From Ceratopteris richardii (taxonomy: Eukaryota; Streptophyta; Polypodiopsida; Polypodiales; Pteridaceae): 64,000 bases of DNA. The DNA is taken from positions 64,876,836 to 64,940,835 of the forward strand of contig CM035435.1 of the NCBI GenBank assembly GCA_020310875.1. The letters are read 5' to 3'. The translations under genes were made by a program, and so were the position numbers. The notes under the pieces are model-generated. The model was given only the letters and a program-made list of their open reading frames with translations, searched no databases and was not told the DNA's origin. Of this stretch, positions 31,626 to 44,054 are shown piece after piece (position 1 is the first letter of the stretch; each line of letters begins with the position of its first letter).

Positions 31626-31780
31626 TACTTGACTCATTATCTTTCATAGTTAGTTGTACACTATGTAACATGCCCATCAGGTGGGAGGTATAATTTGTAT
31701 ACTTACACTCATATATTTTTTATCATTCTTTATTTTTCCTCCCATAGACATTTTGGCCATATTGGCCTTTAGTGGGAGAT

Positions 31781-31990
31781 TATTATCATTAGTGTCCATG
31801 TGAAAGGCCAAATGGCCATTGAACACTTCTGTATATGTTCTTAAATAAAAACATATAGTGCCCCAATCAGTTATAGATTCAACATTGGACTGCATTTCCA
31901 AAACCTATGAAATCTCTTCTTATGATCTTGTTGTATTGTGTAGGTCTGCATTAGAGCATTGTGTTGAGCATTCGGAGCTTGCATCACTTA
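31781..31990 (+). repeat. Copia family A 3' LTR (copy A')
   Basis: Begins TATTATCATTAGTGTCCATG right after the polypurine tract agtgggagat (31771-31780) and ends near gcatcactta. Homologous to 5181-5406 but clearly diverged. Confidence 0.78.
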
Positions 31991-32099
31991 ATGTTACACT
32001 TGCTCCAACTTTCTCTAAGAATTGTAGTCCAATTCAAAGTTTTGGCTCCATGATTATAAAATTTTCATTAGTTTGTTCTTGAATTTCACTTTCTCACTT

Positions 32100-33480
32100 T
32101 TTTAAGAGTTCTTCAATCTCCACTAGGAATATGACAACATTCAATCAATGTTTGCTCATTGCCTGCTATATCTAGCATGGCAAGAATTTCACACTATCCA
32201 AATAGTTTGAATTTTTCTCATCAAATATCATTCTTATGTATGCAAGATCCTCTATTCGTATGTGACTATTTGTATTTACTCCTATTTCACTCATACATAA
32301 CCGATTTTTCCTCTTTCTCAAAAGCTTTAAATACTCATAAATTTGCATCTTCCTTCAACTAGGATTCTCCATTTTCCTCATTGACATCTTCATAATCATC
32401 ATCGTCTTGGTGAACAAGGTTCCATTTTATAGGTGGGATATCCTTATGATCATGATTTGTAAGATTGATCCTCATTGTAATGCCTTTGTGTTATGGATGT
32501 AGGGAGCCGAGTCCCTAAACCATAAAACTTTCAATAAATTGCATAAATGATCTTCCTACTATCATTTCCATTACTGCACAATCCATAGGAATATCACCCT
32601 CTTTTGTGATTTTCATAGACATAGAATTCTACTCGAGGTCTATCTTAGTGATGAGAGATTTCCTCTTATGGATTATTGGGATACATGTTCTCTCACTTTT
32701 TTCTACAATTATTTCACCTATTCATCATCACATCTAGAATAACTAACAAAGATTCGTGATTCCCTAATGCTTCATCACATCCAAAGTTTGGTAGTTATGC
32801 ATTTGTAGGCTTTTCTAGTTCTCTCATGAACCTTTGATATTTTTTTCTTTAACTCTTATCTCTATAGGTGCATAATTGACCTTTTCTAGAAATCAGTGTG
32901 CTGCCTCAATTATTTTCCTACGTCATTAGTATTTCTTTTTCTAGCTTGCCATGTGTGTAGTAATCTTCATGCTCTATTACGTTTGGACCTATCTTTAATA
33001 TATCTTGATAGGATTTGATTAACATTTCTAAGTCCTCTAGCATACGATCTACTAATATTGAGCGAGTCATTTATTTTTCAATGATTTATCATAGTCATTA
33101 GACTAGTTGTTTTGATCTAATGTTTGTGGTTGATTTTCTATGGAGGATAATATCTCGCTTGGTTTCTCCTCTATTAAAAATAACTTCTTTTCTTACTTTT
33201 CAGTTTTCTTGTTCCTTTTATTTTGAAGTATTATCTCCTTTCTTTGCATGAAATTATTTTTTTGTGCTTGTTACTCTCTCGTTTGATGGAGTTTCCTATG
33301 ATGATTGGCCTAGTCGTAGGTGTTTGATTTTGGTTTCCTTAGTCTTATTTAACTTCGGACTTTGCCCGAGTAGCCATGCTAAATAGAGCTTCTTTGGCCA
33401 TGTCCCTACTTGATAATTCTATTATTTCCACTATGCTTAAGGGACTGGTACTCAAAAATTTATTAGGATTGAGTGGGAAT
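32100..33480 (-). pseudogene. Gypsy gag/protease relic, related to Gypsy-2
   Basis: No open frame survives, but the plus-strand text is collinear with 23640-25330 of Gypsy-2. Examples are ggttccattttataggtgggata against attccattgtataggaggca, and the segment at 32985-33070 against 25020-25130 (tctaagtcctctagcatacg / tctaggtcttctggagtggg). Read as an older, heavily mutated copy in the same orientation. Confidence 0.6.
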
Positions 33481-33500
33481 CTCTAAAGAGATGTTCCCAT

Positions 33501-33797
33501 TGAAGTATTTTGATGTAGATGCACCACAGTGCGCTCTCCTTCTCGAGAGCTCCACGATGATATCCTCGAAGTAGAAAATTGAGCTCCTAGGGCCACACAT
33601 GGTACTCCGCATAGAGGTTGCAGAATATGCAAAAAACACAATACACATGGAGCATGAACACAGACTTCTTAGGTGTTACAAATGCAGTCAAACTTACAAT
33701 TTGTGACTGACCAAGCCACTAAATGTTTTATTAAAGAACATATACAAAGAAGTGTCTGGTGGCCATTTGGCATTACACATGGACACTAACGGTAACA
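33501..33797 (-). repeat. Copia family A 3' LTR (copy B)
   Basis: 297 bp. The minus strand starts TGTTACCGTTAGTGTCC after the polypurine tract AGTGGGAGAT and ends near AAAATACTTCA. Confidence 0.88.
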
Positions 33798-34025
33798 ATC
33801 TCCCACTAAAGGCCAATATGGCCAAAGTAACTATGGGAGAAAAATAAAGAATGATAAAGAATACCTGAGTGTAAGTATACAAACTATACCTCCCATCTGA
33901 TGGGCATGTTACACAGTATACAAGTGACTGTGTAAGATCATGAATCAAATAACCCCCATCAAGTGACAATAGTATTGAAAGCTATCTTGTGGTAGAGCTT
34001 TAGTCAAAGCATCTGTAGCATTATC

Positions 34026-37000
34026 TCAATTGTGAAGCTTCTCAAGAATAATGCACTCAGTGGCTAAGAAATCTCTAATGAAGTGATACCTCACCTCAAT
34101 GTGTTTGGTCTTTGCATGATATACCGGATTCTTAGCAAAAGCAATGGCACGCTGACTATCGCTGAGCAAACGAGGTACATGGTGAGGTAAACCCATATCA
34201 CAAGCATCACAAGAAAGCCACAATGCTTCCTTACATGCCTCACTTGCTACAACATACTCTACTTGTGTGGTGGAAACAACTATACATTCTTGAAGATGAG
34301 ATCTCCAAGAGATAGCACCTCTAGCAAAATGAAAAATGTACACTGATGTAGAATTACGATTGTCTACACAACCAACATAGTCAGAATCTGTGTAACAAAT
34401 AATGGATTCTTTCCTTCTACCTAAGCATAGACACTTGTCCTCAGTGACACTCAGGTATCTCAAAATCATCTTGACCGCCTCCCAATTTTTCTTGCTAGGA
34501 TTAGACATATATCTGCTCACAACTCCCACTACAAATGCAATGTCTCGTCTCGTAGCTACCATAACATACATAAAACTACCAACAATAGACTGATAGGGAA
34601 TTTCGGTCATGAATTCCTTTTCTTCATATGATTTGGGGCAATCATCCTTGCTCAGTTTCACATATCTGGGTAAAGGTGTACTCAATGCCTTTCCACCCTG
34701 CATATTGAACCTGCGAAGTACTTTGGATATGTACTCACTTTGAGACAAGTATATACATCTTTTACTCCAATCACAAGTAATGTGCATGCCAAGAATATGT
34801 TTGGCATTCCCCAAATCCTTCATATCAAATGTCTGACTCAACTTCTTTTTGGGAATTGACAAGTCATAAGAGGACTTCCCAACAATCAATATATCATCGG
34901 CATAGAGTATCAAGCATATCAAGCTACCATCTGAGCATCTCTTTGTGTAGAGACAATGATCCTCATTGCTTCAAGAATAGCCTTGAGACTTCATAAAGGC
35001 ATCAAACTTTTGGTATCATTGTCTAGGGGACTCGTTAAGTCCATACAAGCTCTTCTTGAGGTTACAAACTAGAATTTCCTTGCCAAGAACTACATAACCC
35101 TCTGTTTGTCCCATATAGATCTCATTTGTAAGATCTCCATGCAAGAAATTAGTTTTCACATCCATTTGGACTAGTTATAATTCCTCCATTGCAACGAATC
35201 CAAGCAACACGTGCAGGGTAGTCATCTTGACCATTGGAGAGAAGATTTATTTGAAATCAACACCATGTTGTTGCTTGAAACCCTTTGCAACAAGTCGTGG
35301 TTTATACTTTAGAGAAGCACTATCTGACATGAATTTCAGCTTATATACCCATTTACATGGTAAAGCTTGGAATAGAATCCAATTTTTAGCAAAGGTACTA
35401 AATCCCAAGTACCATTCTGAATGGAATCCAATTCACTCTTCATGGCATGCTCCTAGTTGACACGATCCTCTATCTGCATAGCCTCTTTGTAGCAAGAAGG
35501 CTCACTAGCATATGTTAGCATAACAAAATCTAAACTTGGAACATATCTATTAGGTGGATGTGAGACACGTGTAGAGCTTCTCAATGGTTGTTGAACATAA
35601 ACATGTGCAGATTGATCTGATTGGACATTCTCTTGGACATCCCTATGTGCAACATTTTTCTGCATGCTAACTGGAGGACTAGTATCCTCAAACACCACTC
35701 TTCTCACTTCAACCTACTCAATGCGTTGTTTATGCATCTTAGACTCATTGAAAATGACATCACTACTTTTGATCACTGATCGTGTTTCAGGATCCCATAA
35801 GTGATATCCAAATTTTCCTTTTCGACCATATCCAAGAAAAATGCATTTCTTTGACTTATGGTCCAACTTTTGTCTAAGATTCTTGGGTATATGAACATAT
35901 GCTTCACACTCAAAAACAGGAAGATGATCATAATATGGCTGCTTCTCTGTCCATAACTCTTGTGCCACTTTCAGAACTTTGGCAGTACTAGGTGAAAGGT
36001 TAATCACATGAATTGCAATCAATACTGCTTCTGCCCAAAAGCCTTGTGAGAGGTTTGCATGATGCAACATAGAAACTAGTCTATCTTGTATACACCATTC
36101 TGTACTAGGGTATAAGGAGTTGTAAACTCTCTTCAAATCCCTCTAGACTGATAGAAAAGGTTGAATTCATGTGAGGTATACTTACCCCCATTATCTGAAC
36201 ATAAGGCCTTAAGCTTCCTTCCTTTTTCAGTCTCAATTGAAGCAAGCCATTTTCTAAAAGTACGGAATACCTCATCCTTTGATTTGATAGGATATACCCA
36301 AACTTTTCTAGTAGCATCATCTATGAAAGTGACAAACTAAAGAGAACCACCTAAGGACCTAGTGGGTATAGGACCACACACATATGTATGAACGAGATAT
36401 AAAGGCTGAATTGACGAGTCAATGTGCATTCTATGCACATTTCTGGTTTGCTTTCCATATTGACAATGCTCACAAAATTAAAAAATAGAGAAAGATAACA
36501 CATGTAAGTAGCCAGAATGAGAAAGTTTTTACATTCCACTACAAGATATATGGCCCAAATGACCATGCCAAATACAAGCCATAGGTTGTTCAGTAAATAG
36601 CTAACAAGTGTTTGATTTGTGGTACAAATAAATGATAAAGTGAGCCAACTTTGTTTCCTTTTGCAATAACCATATTTCCCTTTGATATACGAAAGGACTA
36701 GGCATAGAAAACCACCTTGTAACCAAGGTCATCAAGTTGACCAACTGACATCAAATTGCATGATAACTGAGGTACATGGCATACACTATGCATAGTAAAT
36801 TTTGAACCATCAATGAACTGTACAACCACATCTCCGATCCCCACAACGTCACACTGGTAAGAGTCACCAATTCTCATGGTACCAAGATACTTTGCTGCAT
36901 AATTAGTGAACCATTCTCTGTGTGGTGCCACATGGAAAGAAGCATCAGAATCTAGCAGCCACATGTGGGAAAGAGAATTAGCCATAAGAGCCTCAATTGG

Positions 37001-37328
37001 CACAGTACTATCAAGTGTCAACACATTGAGATCATCAAAAATAGCATTAATTTCTTCAATATTCACAGTCAAAGTAGATGGTGTAGGTAACTGTTTAATA
37101 TGCCCATCAACATTTTGTCATTTACCCTTAGCATTCTTTAATGCATAATAGTCTTTCTTCATGTGTCATTTCTTATGAAAATAATGGCATTCGATATCCC
37201 TCTTCCTTAATTTACTTCTACTCTTATTTTGTTGACCATTCTTTCCCTTGTTCTTACTCCTACCACATTGCTGATTCTTTCCTTGGTAAGAATCACGAAC
37301 ATTATATGCATCTCCACTCTGAATGCCA
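34026..37328 (-). pseudogene. Copia B gag C-terminus to RNase H, decayed
   Basis: Reading down the minus strand: IQSGDAYNVRDSYQGKNQQ; degraded zinc knuckle CHYFHKK; protease WLLDSDASFH (DSG to DSD); integrase with stops (MNRTIQDR lost to a small deletion); RT with YADDILIVGKSS (YVDD changed to YADD); RNase H YTDSDYVGC and STTQVEYVVASEACKEALW; then KTKHIEVRYHFIRDF. Multiple stops make it non-functional. Confidence 0.9.
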
Positions 37329-37625
37329 TGAAGTGATTTGATGGCGATGCACCACAGTGCGCTCTCCTTCTCGAGAGCTCCACGACGATATGCTCGGAGT
37401 AGAAACCCGAGCACCTGAGGCCGCACACAGTACTCCGCACAGAGGCTGTAGAATACGCAGAAAATACAGTACACAGGAAGCACGAAGACAGACTTCTTAG
37501 GTCTTACAAATGCGATCAAACTTACAGTCTGTGACTGACCAGGCCACTATATCTTTTATTAAAGAACATATACAAAGAAGTGTCCGGTGGCCATTTGGCC
37601 TTTCACATGGACACTAACGGTAATA
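37329..37625 (-). repeat. Copia A 3' LTR
   Basis: 297 bp. The minus strand starts TATTACCGTTAGTGTCC (TG mutated to TA) and ends AAATCACTTCA. Confidence 0.95.
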
Positions 37626-37773
37626 ATCTCCCACTAAAGGCCAATATGGCCAGAGTAACTATGGGAGAAAAAATAAAGGATGATAAAGAATACCTGAGTG
37701 TAAGTGTACAAACTATACCTCCCACCTGATGGGCATGTTACACAATATACAGGTGACTGCGTAAGATCAAGAA

Positions 37774-40700
37774 TCAAGTAACCCCCATCAAGTGACAACA
37801 GTGTCGAAAGCTATCCTGTGGTAGAGCTTTAGTCAAAGCATCGGCAGCATTATCTCGAGTGTGAACCTTCTCAAGAATAATGCTCTCAATGGCTAAGCAA
37901 TCTCTAATGAAGTGATACCTCACCTCAATGTGCTTGGTCTTTGCATGATAGACCGGATTCTTAGCCAAAGCAATGGCACTCTGACTATCACTGAGCAAGT
38001 GAGGTACATGCTAAGGTAAACCCATATCACAGGCAAGACGAGAAAGCCACAATGCTTCCTTACATGCCTCACTTGCTGCAACATACTCTGCTTCTGTGGT
38101 GGAAACAGCTGTACATTCTTGAAGACGAGATCTCCAAGAGATAGCACCTCCAACAAAATGAAAAATGTACCCTGATGTAGACTTACAATTGTCTACACAA
38201 CCAGCATAGTCAGAATCTGTGTAACCAATAATGGATGCTTTCCCTCTACCTAAGCATAGACACTTGTCCTTAGTGCCACTCAAATATCTCAAAATCATTT
38301 TGACCGCTTCCCAATGTTTCTTGCCACGATTAGACATATATCTACTCACAACTCCCACTGCAAATGCAATGTCTGGTCTCGTAGCTACCATAGCATACAT
38401 GAGACTACCAATAGCAGACTGATAGGGAATTTTGGTCATGAATTCCTTTTCCTCATCTGATTTGGGACAGTCATCCTTGCTCAATTTCACATATGTGGGT
38501 AAAGGTGTACTCAATGTCTTTCCACCCTGCATATTGAATCGGTGAAGTACTTTGGATATGTACTCACTTTGAGACAAGTATATGCATCTTTTACTCCTAT
38601 CACGAGTAATGCCCATGCCAAGAATATGTTTGACATCCCCCAAATCCTTCATATCAATTGTCTGACTCAACTTCTTTTTGAGAAGTGACAAATCATAAGA
38701 GGACTTCCCAGCAATCAACATATCATCGACGTAAAGTATCAAGCATATCAAGCTACCATCAGAACATCTCTTTGTGTAGAGACAATGATCCTCATTGCTC
38801 CGAGAATAGCCTTGGGACTTCATAAAAGCATCAAACTTTTGGTACCATTGTCTAGGAGACTATTTAAGTCCATACAAGCTCTTTTTGAGCTTACAAACTA
38901 GACTTTCCTTGCCAGGAACTACATAACCCTCTGGTTGTTCCATATAGATCTCATCTGTAAGATCTCCATGCAAGAAAGCTGTTTTCACATCCATTTGGAC
39001 TAGCTCTAAGTCCTCCATTGCAACGAATCCAAGCAACATGCGCAAAGTAGTCATCTTGACTACTGGAGAGAAGATTTCCTCAAAATCAACACCATGTTGT
39101 TGCTTAAAACCCTTTGCAACAAGTCGTGCTTATTTTGGAGAAGCACTATCTGATGTGAATTTCAGCTTATATACCCATTTACATGGTAAAGCTTTCCTGC
39201 CCTTTGGCAAAGGTACTAAGTCCCAAGTACCATTCTTGTGAATAGAATCCAACTCACTCTTCATGGCACGCTCCCACTTGACATGATCCTCTGTCTGCAT
39301 AGCCTCTTTGTAGCAAGAAGGCTCACCGGCATCTGCTAGCATAACAAAATCTAAACCTCGAACATATCTATGAGGTGGATATGAGACACATGCAAAACGT
39401 CTCAATGGTTGCTGAACAGGAACATGTGCAGACTGATCTGAATGGACATTCTCTTGAACATCCCTATGTGCAGCATTTTTATGCATGCTAACCGGAGGAC
39501 TAGTATCCTCAAACACCACTATTCTCACTTCAACCTCCTTAATGGGTTGTTTATGCATCTTAGACTCATTAAAAATGACATCACTACTTCTGATCACTGA
39601 CCGTGTTTCAGGATCCCATAAGCGATATCCAAATTGTCCTTCTCGACCATATCCAAGAAAAATGCATTTCTTTGACTTATGGTCCAACTTTTGTCTAAGA
39701 TTCTTGGGTATATGAACATATGCTTCACACCCAAAAACTCGAAGATGATCATAATATGGTGGTTTCCCTGTCCATAACTCTTGTGCCACTTTCAGACCTT
39801 TGGCAGTACTAGGTGAAAGGTTAATCACATGAACTGCAGTCAATACTACTTCTGCCCAAAAACCTTGTGAGAGGTTTGCATGATGCAACATAGATACTAC
39901 TCTATCTTGAATAGTTCTATTCATCCTCTCAGCTACACCATTCTGTACTGGGGTATAAGGAGCTGTAAACTCTCTACGAATCCCTAGACTGACAGAAAAG
40001 GCTGAATTCATGTGAGGTATACTCACCCCCATTATCTGAACGTAAAGCCTTAAGCTTAGTTCCTTTTTCAGTCTCAACTGAAGCAAGCCATTTTCTGAAA
40101 GTAGGGAATACATCATCCTTTGATTTGATAGGATATACCCAGACTTTTCTAGTAGCATCATCTATGAAAGTGACAAAGTAAAGAGAACCACCTAAGGACC
40201 TAGTGGGCATAGGACCACACACATCTGTATGAACGAGATCTAAAGGCTGAATTGAAGAGTCAATGTGCGTTCTATGCACATTTCTGGTTTGCTTTCCATA
40301 TTGACAATGCTCACAAAATGAAAAATCAGAGAAAGATAACACAGGTAAGTAGCCAGATTGAGAAAGATTTTCCATTCCACTACGAGATATATGGCCCAAA
40401 CGACCATGCCAAATACAAGCCATAGGCTGTTCAGTAACAGCTAACAAGTGTTCTTTCAGTGATACAAATAAAGGATAAAGTGAGCCAACTTTGCTTCCTT
40501 TTGCAATAACCATATTGCCCTTTGATATACGAAAGGACTGAGCATAGAAGACCACCTTGTAACCAAGGTCATCAAGTTGACCAACTGACATCAAACTGCA
40601 TGATAACTGAGGTACATGGCGTACATTATGCATAGTAAATTTTGAACCATCAATGAACTGCACAACCACATCTCCAATCCCCACAACATCACACTGGTAA

Positions 40701-41811
40701 GAGTCACCAAGTCTCACGGTACCAAGAGACTTTGTTTCATAATTAGAGAACCATTCTCTATGTGGTCTCACATGGAAAGAAGCACCAGAATCTAGCAGCC
40801 AGGTGTGGGAAAGAGAATCGGCCATAAGTGCCTCAGATGGCACAGTACTATCAAGTGTCAACACATCAGCATCATCAGAAATAGCATTAATTTCTTCAAT
40901 CTTCACAGTCGAAGTAGATGGTGCAGGTAACTGTTTAACATGCCCATCAACATTCTGTCCTTTACCTTTAGCATTCTTTAATGCATAACAATCCTTCTTC
41001 ATGTGTCCTTTCTTATGACAATAATGGCATTCGATATCCCTCTTCCTTGATTTACTTCTACTCTTATTCCGTTGACCATTCTTTTCCTTGTTCTTGCTCT
41101 TGCCACGTTGTTGATTCTTTCCTTGGTAAGAATCACGAACATTATATGCATCTCCACTCTGAGTGCCGACCATTTTCTACGAATCTCCTCACTCAAGAGT
41201 GCTCCACATATGTCATCATAGACGAGCTTACCACCAGGTGCACTGTTGCTAATAGCTGTGCAAAATGTATCCCATGATGATGGCAGGGTGCATAACAGCA
41301 ATACTGCTTTCATTTCATTATCCATATCCATTTTCTGAGCCTGTAACTGGGAGAATATAGCATCAAACTCAATTAGATGAGTAGCAACACTATCTGTGTC
41401 CTTCATACGAAGGTCATATAATTTTCTCATTAGATACACTTTATTTGATGTCGTCTCTTTTTCATATGTATTGCATAATTTCTTCCAAAGCTCCTCTGCA
41501 CTTTCACAGTCTAATACTGTAAAGTAAACATTATCTGCCTGGTGCAAGCGAATGATAGACCTGGCCATTTCATCTAACTCATCCCAATCATCTTCATCCA
41601 TGTCAGCAGGCTTCTTTGAAATCCCATTTACTGGCTTCCATTGCCTCCTTTGAATCAACACATCTTTAATCTGATTCTTCCATAGAGCAAAGTTTGTGCC
41701 ATCAAATTTTCGGATCTCAAAATGGTCTTTGCCCTACAAGTTATAGCTCCTCCTCGGAACACTAGCACTAGACCCTGATCCACTGGATGTGCCTGAGACC
41801 TCTGATGCCAT
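37774..41811 (-). pseudogene. Copia A gag-pol, nearly complete with a few lesions
   Basis: The ATG at 41811 gives MASEVSGTSSGSG. Lesions seen: TAG at codon 26 (YNL*GKDHF, where copy B has Q); a 4-base deletion near 41170 shifting the gag frame; a frame break near 39980; stops near 39125, 38860 and 38010. Domains: gag; zinc knuckle CHYCHKKGHMKKDC (about 41000-41040); protease DSGASFH (about 40780); HGRLGHISRSG; integrase HTDVCGPM, SDNGGEY and NGVAERMNR; RT with YVDDMLIAGKSS (about 38725); RNase H YTDSDYAGC, TTEAEYVA and KTKHIEVRYHFIRD; end CCHLMGVT. It shows what an intact family-A protein would contain. Confidence 0.93.
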
Positions 41812-43013
41812 GATCGTAGAGAACTAAATAGAATGATAATGGAGCTAGAAGAGTCCAAACACCAACAAATAAGTGTATCAAGGAGTAAATCGACCACTGT
41901 ATAGTTGACTAAACCAGAAATCTGGAAAAATTTTGCCAGAGTATCCTCTGCAAAATTAGCATATGACCAGTGTCAAAGTATCATAAAACTGCAAGTACTG
42001 ACATGTCTACTTGCATAGTGAATCACTGACTCCACTGCATATAATTAGTTACCCAATAGAAACCAACTAGGCTTATCGAGCACCTATGAACAACTATCAT
42101 ACATCTCCTATGGCGAGGCTAGGTAAGTCTTCCACCTGCATCACCGAAGAGACCCCGACATCTGGGTGTCTCCCAGTTAAGAAAACCTCACCACGACCCT
42201 CTTTATCAAACGTAAAAGGCTTTATGCAAAGAACGTAACCACTATATCAATGACCACATGGACGTACATAAGCGGTATCCACAGAAGCATACATGGTGTG
42301 TATGTGCTCAATATATGCAGTAAAATGACACTAAGAGGCTGAATACACAGCCCAAAAACTAGCCAATAACACCTGCAAGTGTCTGTCAACTCTGATGTTT
42401 TAGGCTTTAAAAAACCTGCATAAATTTGCAGCGACTGCTCCCACCAAAACTGAAAACCCCTCGAGAAACCTGTAGTTTTACGAGTGTGGCTGAAAATACA
42501 GCCCCAAAGGTTGATATTTATTGTCTGAGAAGTACAAGGAACACTCTTCTTGATGTTCTTAGACCTGTGCGAAGAGAAGTATGTGCAAAAGTACTCCGAA
42601 ATGGCTCCAAAAACACCCCAAAATTGCTTCAGAAATAGGCTTTGAAAGCAAAAATGAAGCTTTGAGGGACCAAAACTTGTTCAAGGTAATGTCAACCTTA
42701 ATCTTTCCCCTTCTTCAAACACCACAAGAGTGTAGCTTAGTGGCAAGAGATTGCCACGGTTAAGCGAGCTCTGGGGGGAACAGTACTGGGATGGGTGACC
42801 TCTCGGGAAGTACCGGGAACCTCTATATTCCTTGATCGTTGAGGTCCTCCCTCACGCACAGCCAACCGTGACTTCGGTGACTCGGATGACAAGGTATGCC
42901 AAGGTCTATGCCTTGGTCTCCGCCTTAGTTGTAAGCCTTGGAGAAAGCGGGGAGGGGGGGGGGGGGGTGCTCGCTTCGCTCGCATAAAAGGAACGAAGCT
43001 TTTGCCTCAAACT
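41812..43013 (-). other. Copia A leader
   Basis: Unusually long (about 1.2 kb) leader. It contains a poly-G run (about 42952-42967), the Pol III-like module at 42729-42836 on the opposite strand, and a segment shared with the leader of A' over its whole length. No conserved ORF was seen. Confidence 0.75.
42729..42836 (+). other. 5S rRNA/tRNA-like Pol III promoter module, antisense in Copia leader
   Basis: Plus strand, opposite to the Copia. A tRNA A-box-like TAGCTTAGTGGC (42733-42744) is followed by GGTTAAGCGAGCTCTGG (from 42759), matching the plant 5S box A region GTTAAGCGTGCTTGG. Then comes AGTACTGGGATGGGTGACCT with CTCGGGAAGT (42783-42810), nearly the 5S box C region AGTACTAGGATGGGTGACCTCCTGGGAAGT. 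The 5' half of 5S is not present. Present in the same position and orientation in A'. It may be a captured 5S-type SINE. Confidence 0.75.
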
Positions 43014-43025
43014 GCTCTGATACTA
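43014..43025 (-). promoter_or_regulatory. Copia A primer-binding site
   Basis: The minus strand reads TAGTATCAGAGC directly inside the 5' LTR, one base from the initiator tRNA-Met complement TGGTATCAGAGC. Confidence 0.88.
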
Positions 43026-43026
43026 A

Positions 43027-43324
43027 TGAAGTGATTCGATGGCGATGCACCACAGTGCGCTCTCCTTCTCGAGAGCTCCACGACGATATGCTTGGAGTAG
43101 AAACCCGAGCACCCTGAGGCCGCACACAGTACTCCGCACAGAGGCTGTAGAATACACAGAAAATACAGTACACAGGAAGCACGAAGACAGACTTCTTAGG
43201 TCTTACAAATGTGGTCGAACTTACAGTCTGTGACTGACCAGGCCACTATATCTTTTATTAAAGAACATATACAAAGAAGTGTCTGGTGGCCATTTGGCCT
43301 TTCACATGGACACTAACGGTAACA
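43027..43324 (-). repeat. Copia A 5' LTR
   Basis: 298 bp. The minus strand starts TGTTACCGTTAGTGTCC and ends CGAATCACTTCA. Confidence 0.95.
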
Positions 43325-43977
43325 TGCCAACCATAGATTTTCTACGAATCTTCTCACTCAAGAGTGATCCACATATATCATCATAGACTAGTTTACCACC
43401 AGGTGCACTATTAGCTAATAGTTGTGCAAAACATATCTCATGATGATGGCAAGGTGCATAACAACAAGACTACTTTCATTTCATTATCCATATCCATTTT
43501 TTGAGCCTGTAACTCGGAGAATGTAGCATCAAACTCGTTTACATGAGCAACAACACTATCTGTGTCCTTCATGTGAAGGTCATATAACTTTCTCATCAGA
43601 TACACTTTATTTGATGTCATCTCTTTTTCATATGTATTGCATAACTTCTTCCACATCTCCTCTACACTTTCATAGTCTAATACTATAAAGTAAACATTAT
43701 CTGCCAAGTGCAAGTGAATGGTAGACCTGGCCATTTCATCTAACTCATCCCAATCATCTTCATCCATGTCAACAAGTTTCTTTGAAATTCCATTTACCGG
43801 CTTCCATTGCCTCCTTTGAATCAGCACATCTTTAATATAATTCTTCCATAGAGCAAAGTTTGTGCCATCAAATTTTCGGATCTCAAAATGGTCTTTACCT
43901 TGCAAGTTATAGCTCCTCCTCGAAACATTGGCACTAGACCCTGATCCACTAGATGTGCCTGAGGCCTCTGATGCCAT
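43325..43977 (-). pseudogene. Copia B gag N-terminus
   Basis: The ATG at 43977 gives MASEASGTSSGSG, continuing with the gag block RKFDGTNFALWKNYIKDVL and LQAQKMDMDNEMKVVLLLCTLPSS. A frameshift follows near 43440. The gag continues as far as SMVG at 43325, where copy A is inserted; the rest is at 37328. Confidence 0.92.
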
Positions 43978-44054
43978 GATGGTAGAGAACTAAATAAAAT
44001 GATAATGGAGCTAGAAGAGCCCAAACACCAACGAATAAGTGTATCGAGGAGTAA

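Larger units (their letters stand above)
5181..31990 (+). mobile_element. Copia family A, old copy A', split by nested insertions
   Basis: Plus-strand element whose pieces lie in correct order: 5' LTR 5181-5406, leader and gag start 5407-6521, gag to integrase 21333-23180, RT and RNase H 30417-31625, 3' LTR about 31781-31990. The gag frame stops at ATGAGAAAG (6521) and resumes at AAAAGTTATATGACC (21333), matching the unbroken gag of copy A at about 41440. About 200 codons between integrase and RT are missing at the Gypsy-2 junction. No matching target-site duplication was found at the outer ends. Confidence 0.82.
37329..43324 (-). mobile_element. Copia family A, copy A, complete
   Basis: 5996-bp minus-strand element with LTRs 37329-37625 and 43027-43324, PBS 43014-43025, leader of about 1.2 kb, full-length gag-pol and polypurine tract. 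Perfect 5-bp target-site duplication TGCCA (37324-37328 and 43325-43329). LTRs differ by about nine substitutions and one indel. Gag-pol has a handful of stops and frameshifts, so it is recent but not coding-competent. Confidence 0.96.
33501..44054 (-). mobile_element. Copia family A, copy B, hosting copy A
   Basis: Minus-strand family-A element: leader remnant and gag N-terminus 43325-44054, gag to RNase H 34026-37328, 3' LTR 33501-33797. Copy A (37329-43324) sits in gag, flanked by TGCCA on both sides; removing it rejoins SMVG|IQSGDAYN. The 5' LTR and most of the leader are gone, cut at 44054 by the LINE junction. Confidence 0.9.

Noticed and set aside
42759..42836. A true 5S rRNA gene
   Set aside because: Only the 3' half (box A to box C region) is matched; the 5' part is replaced by tRNA-like sequence and the element context is a Copia leader.
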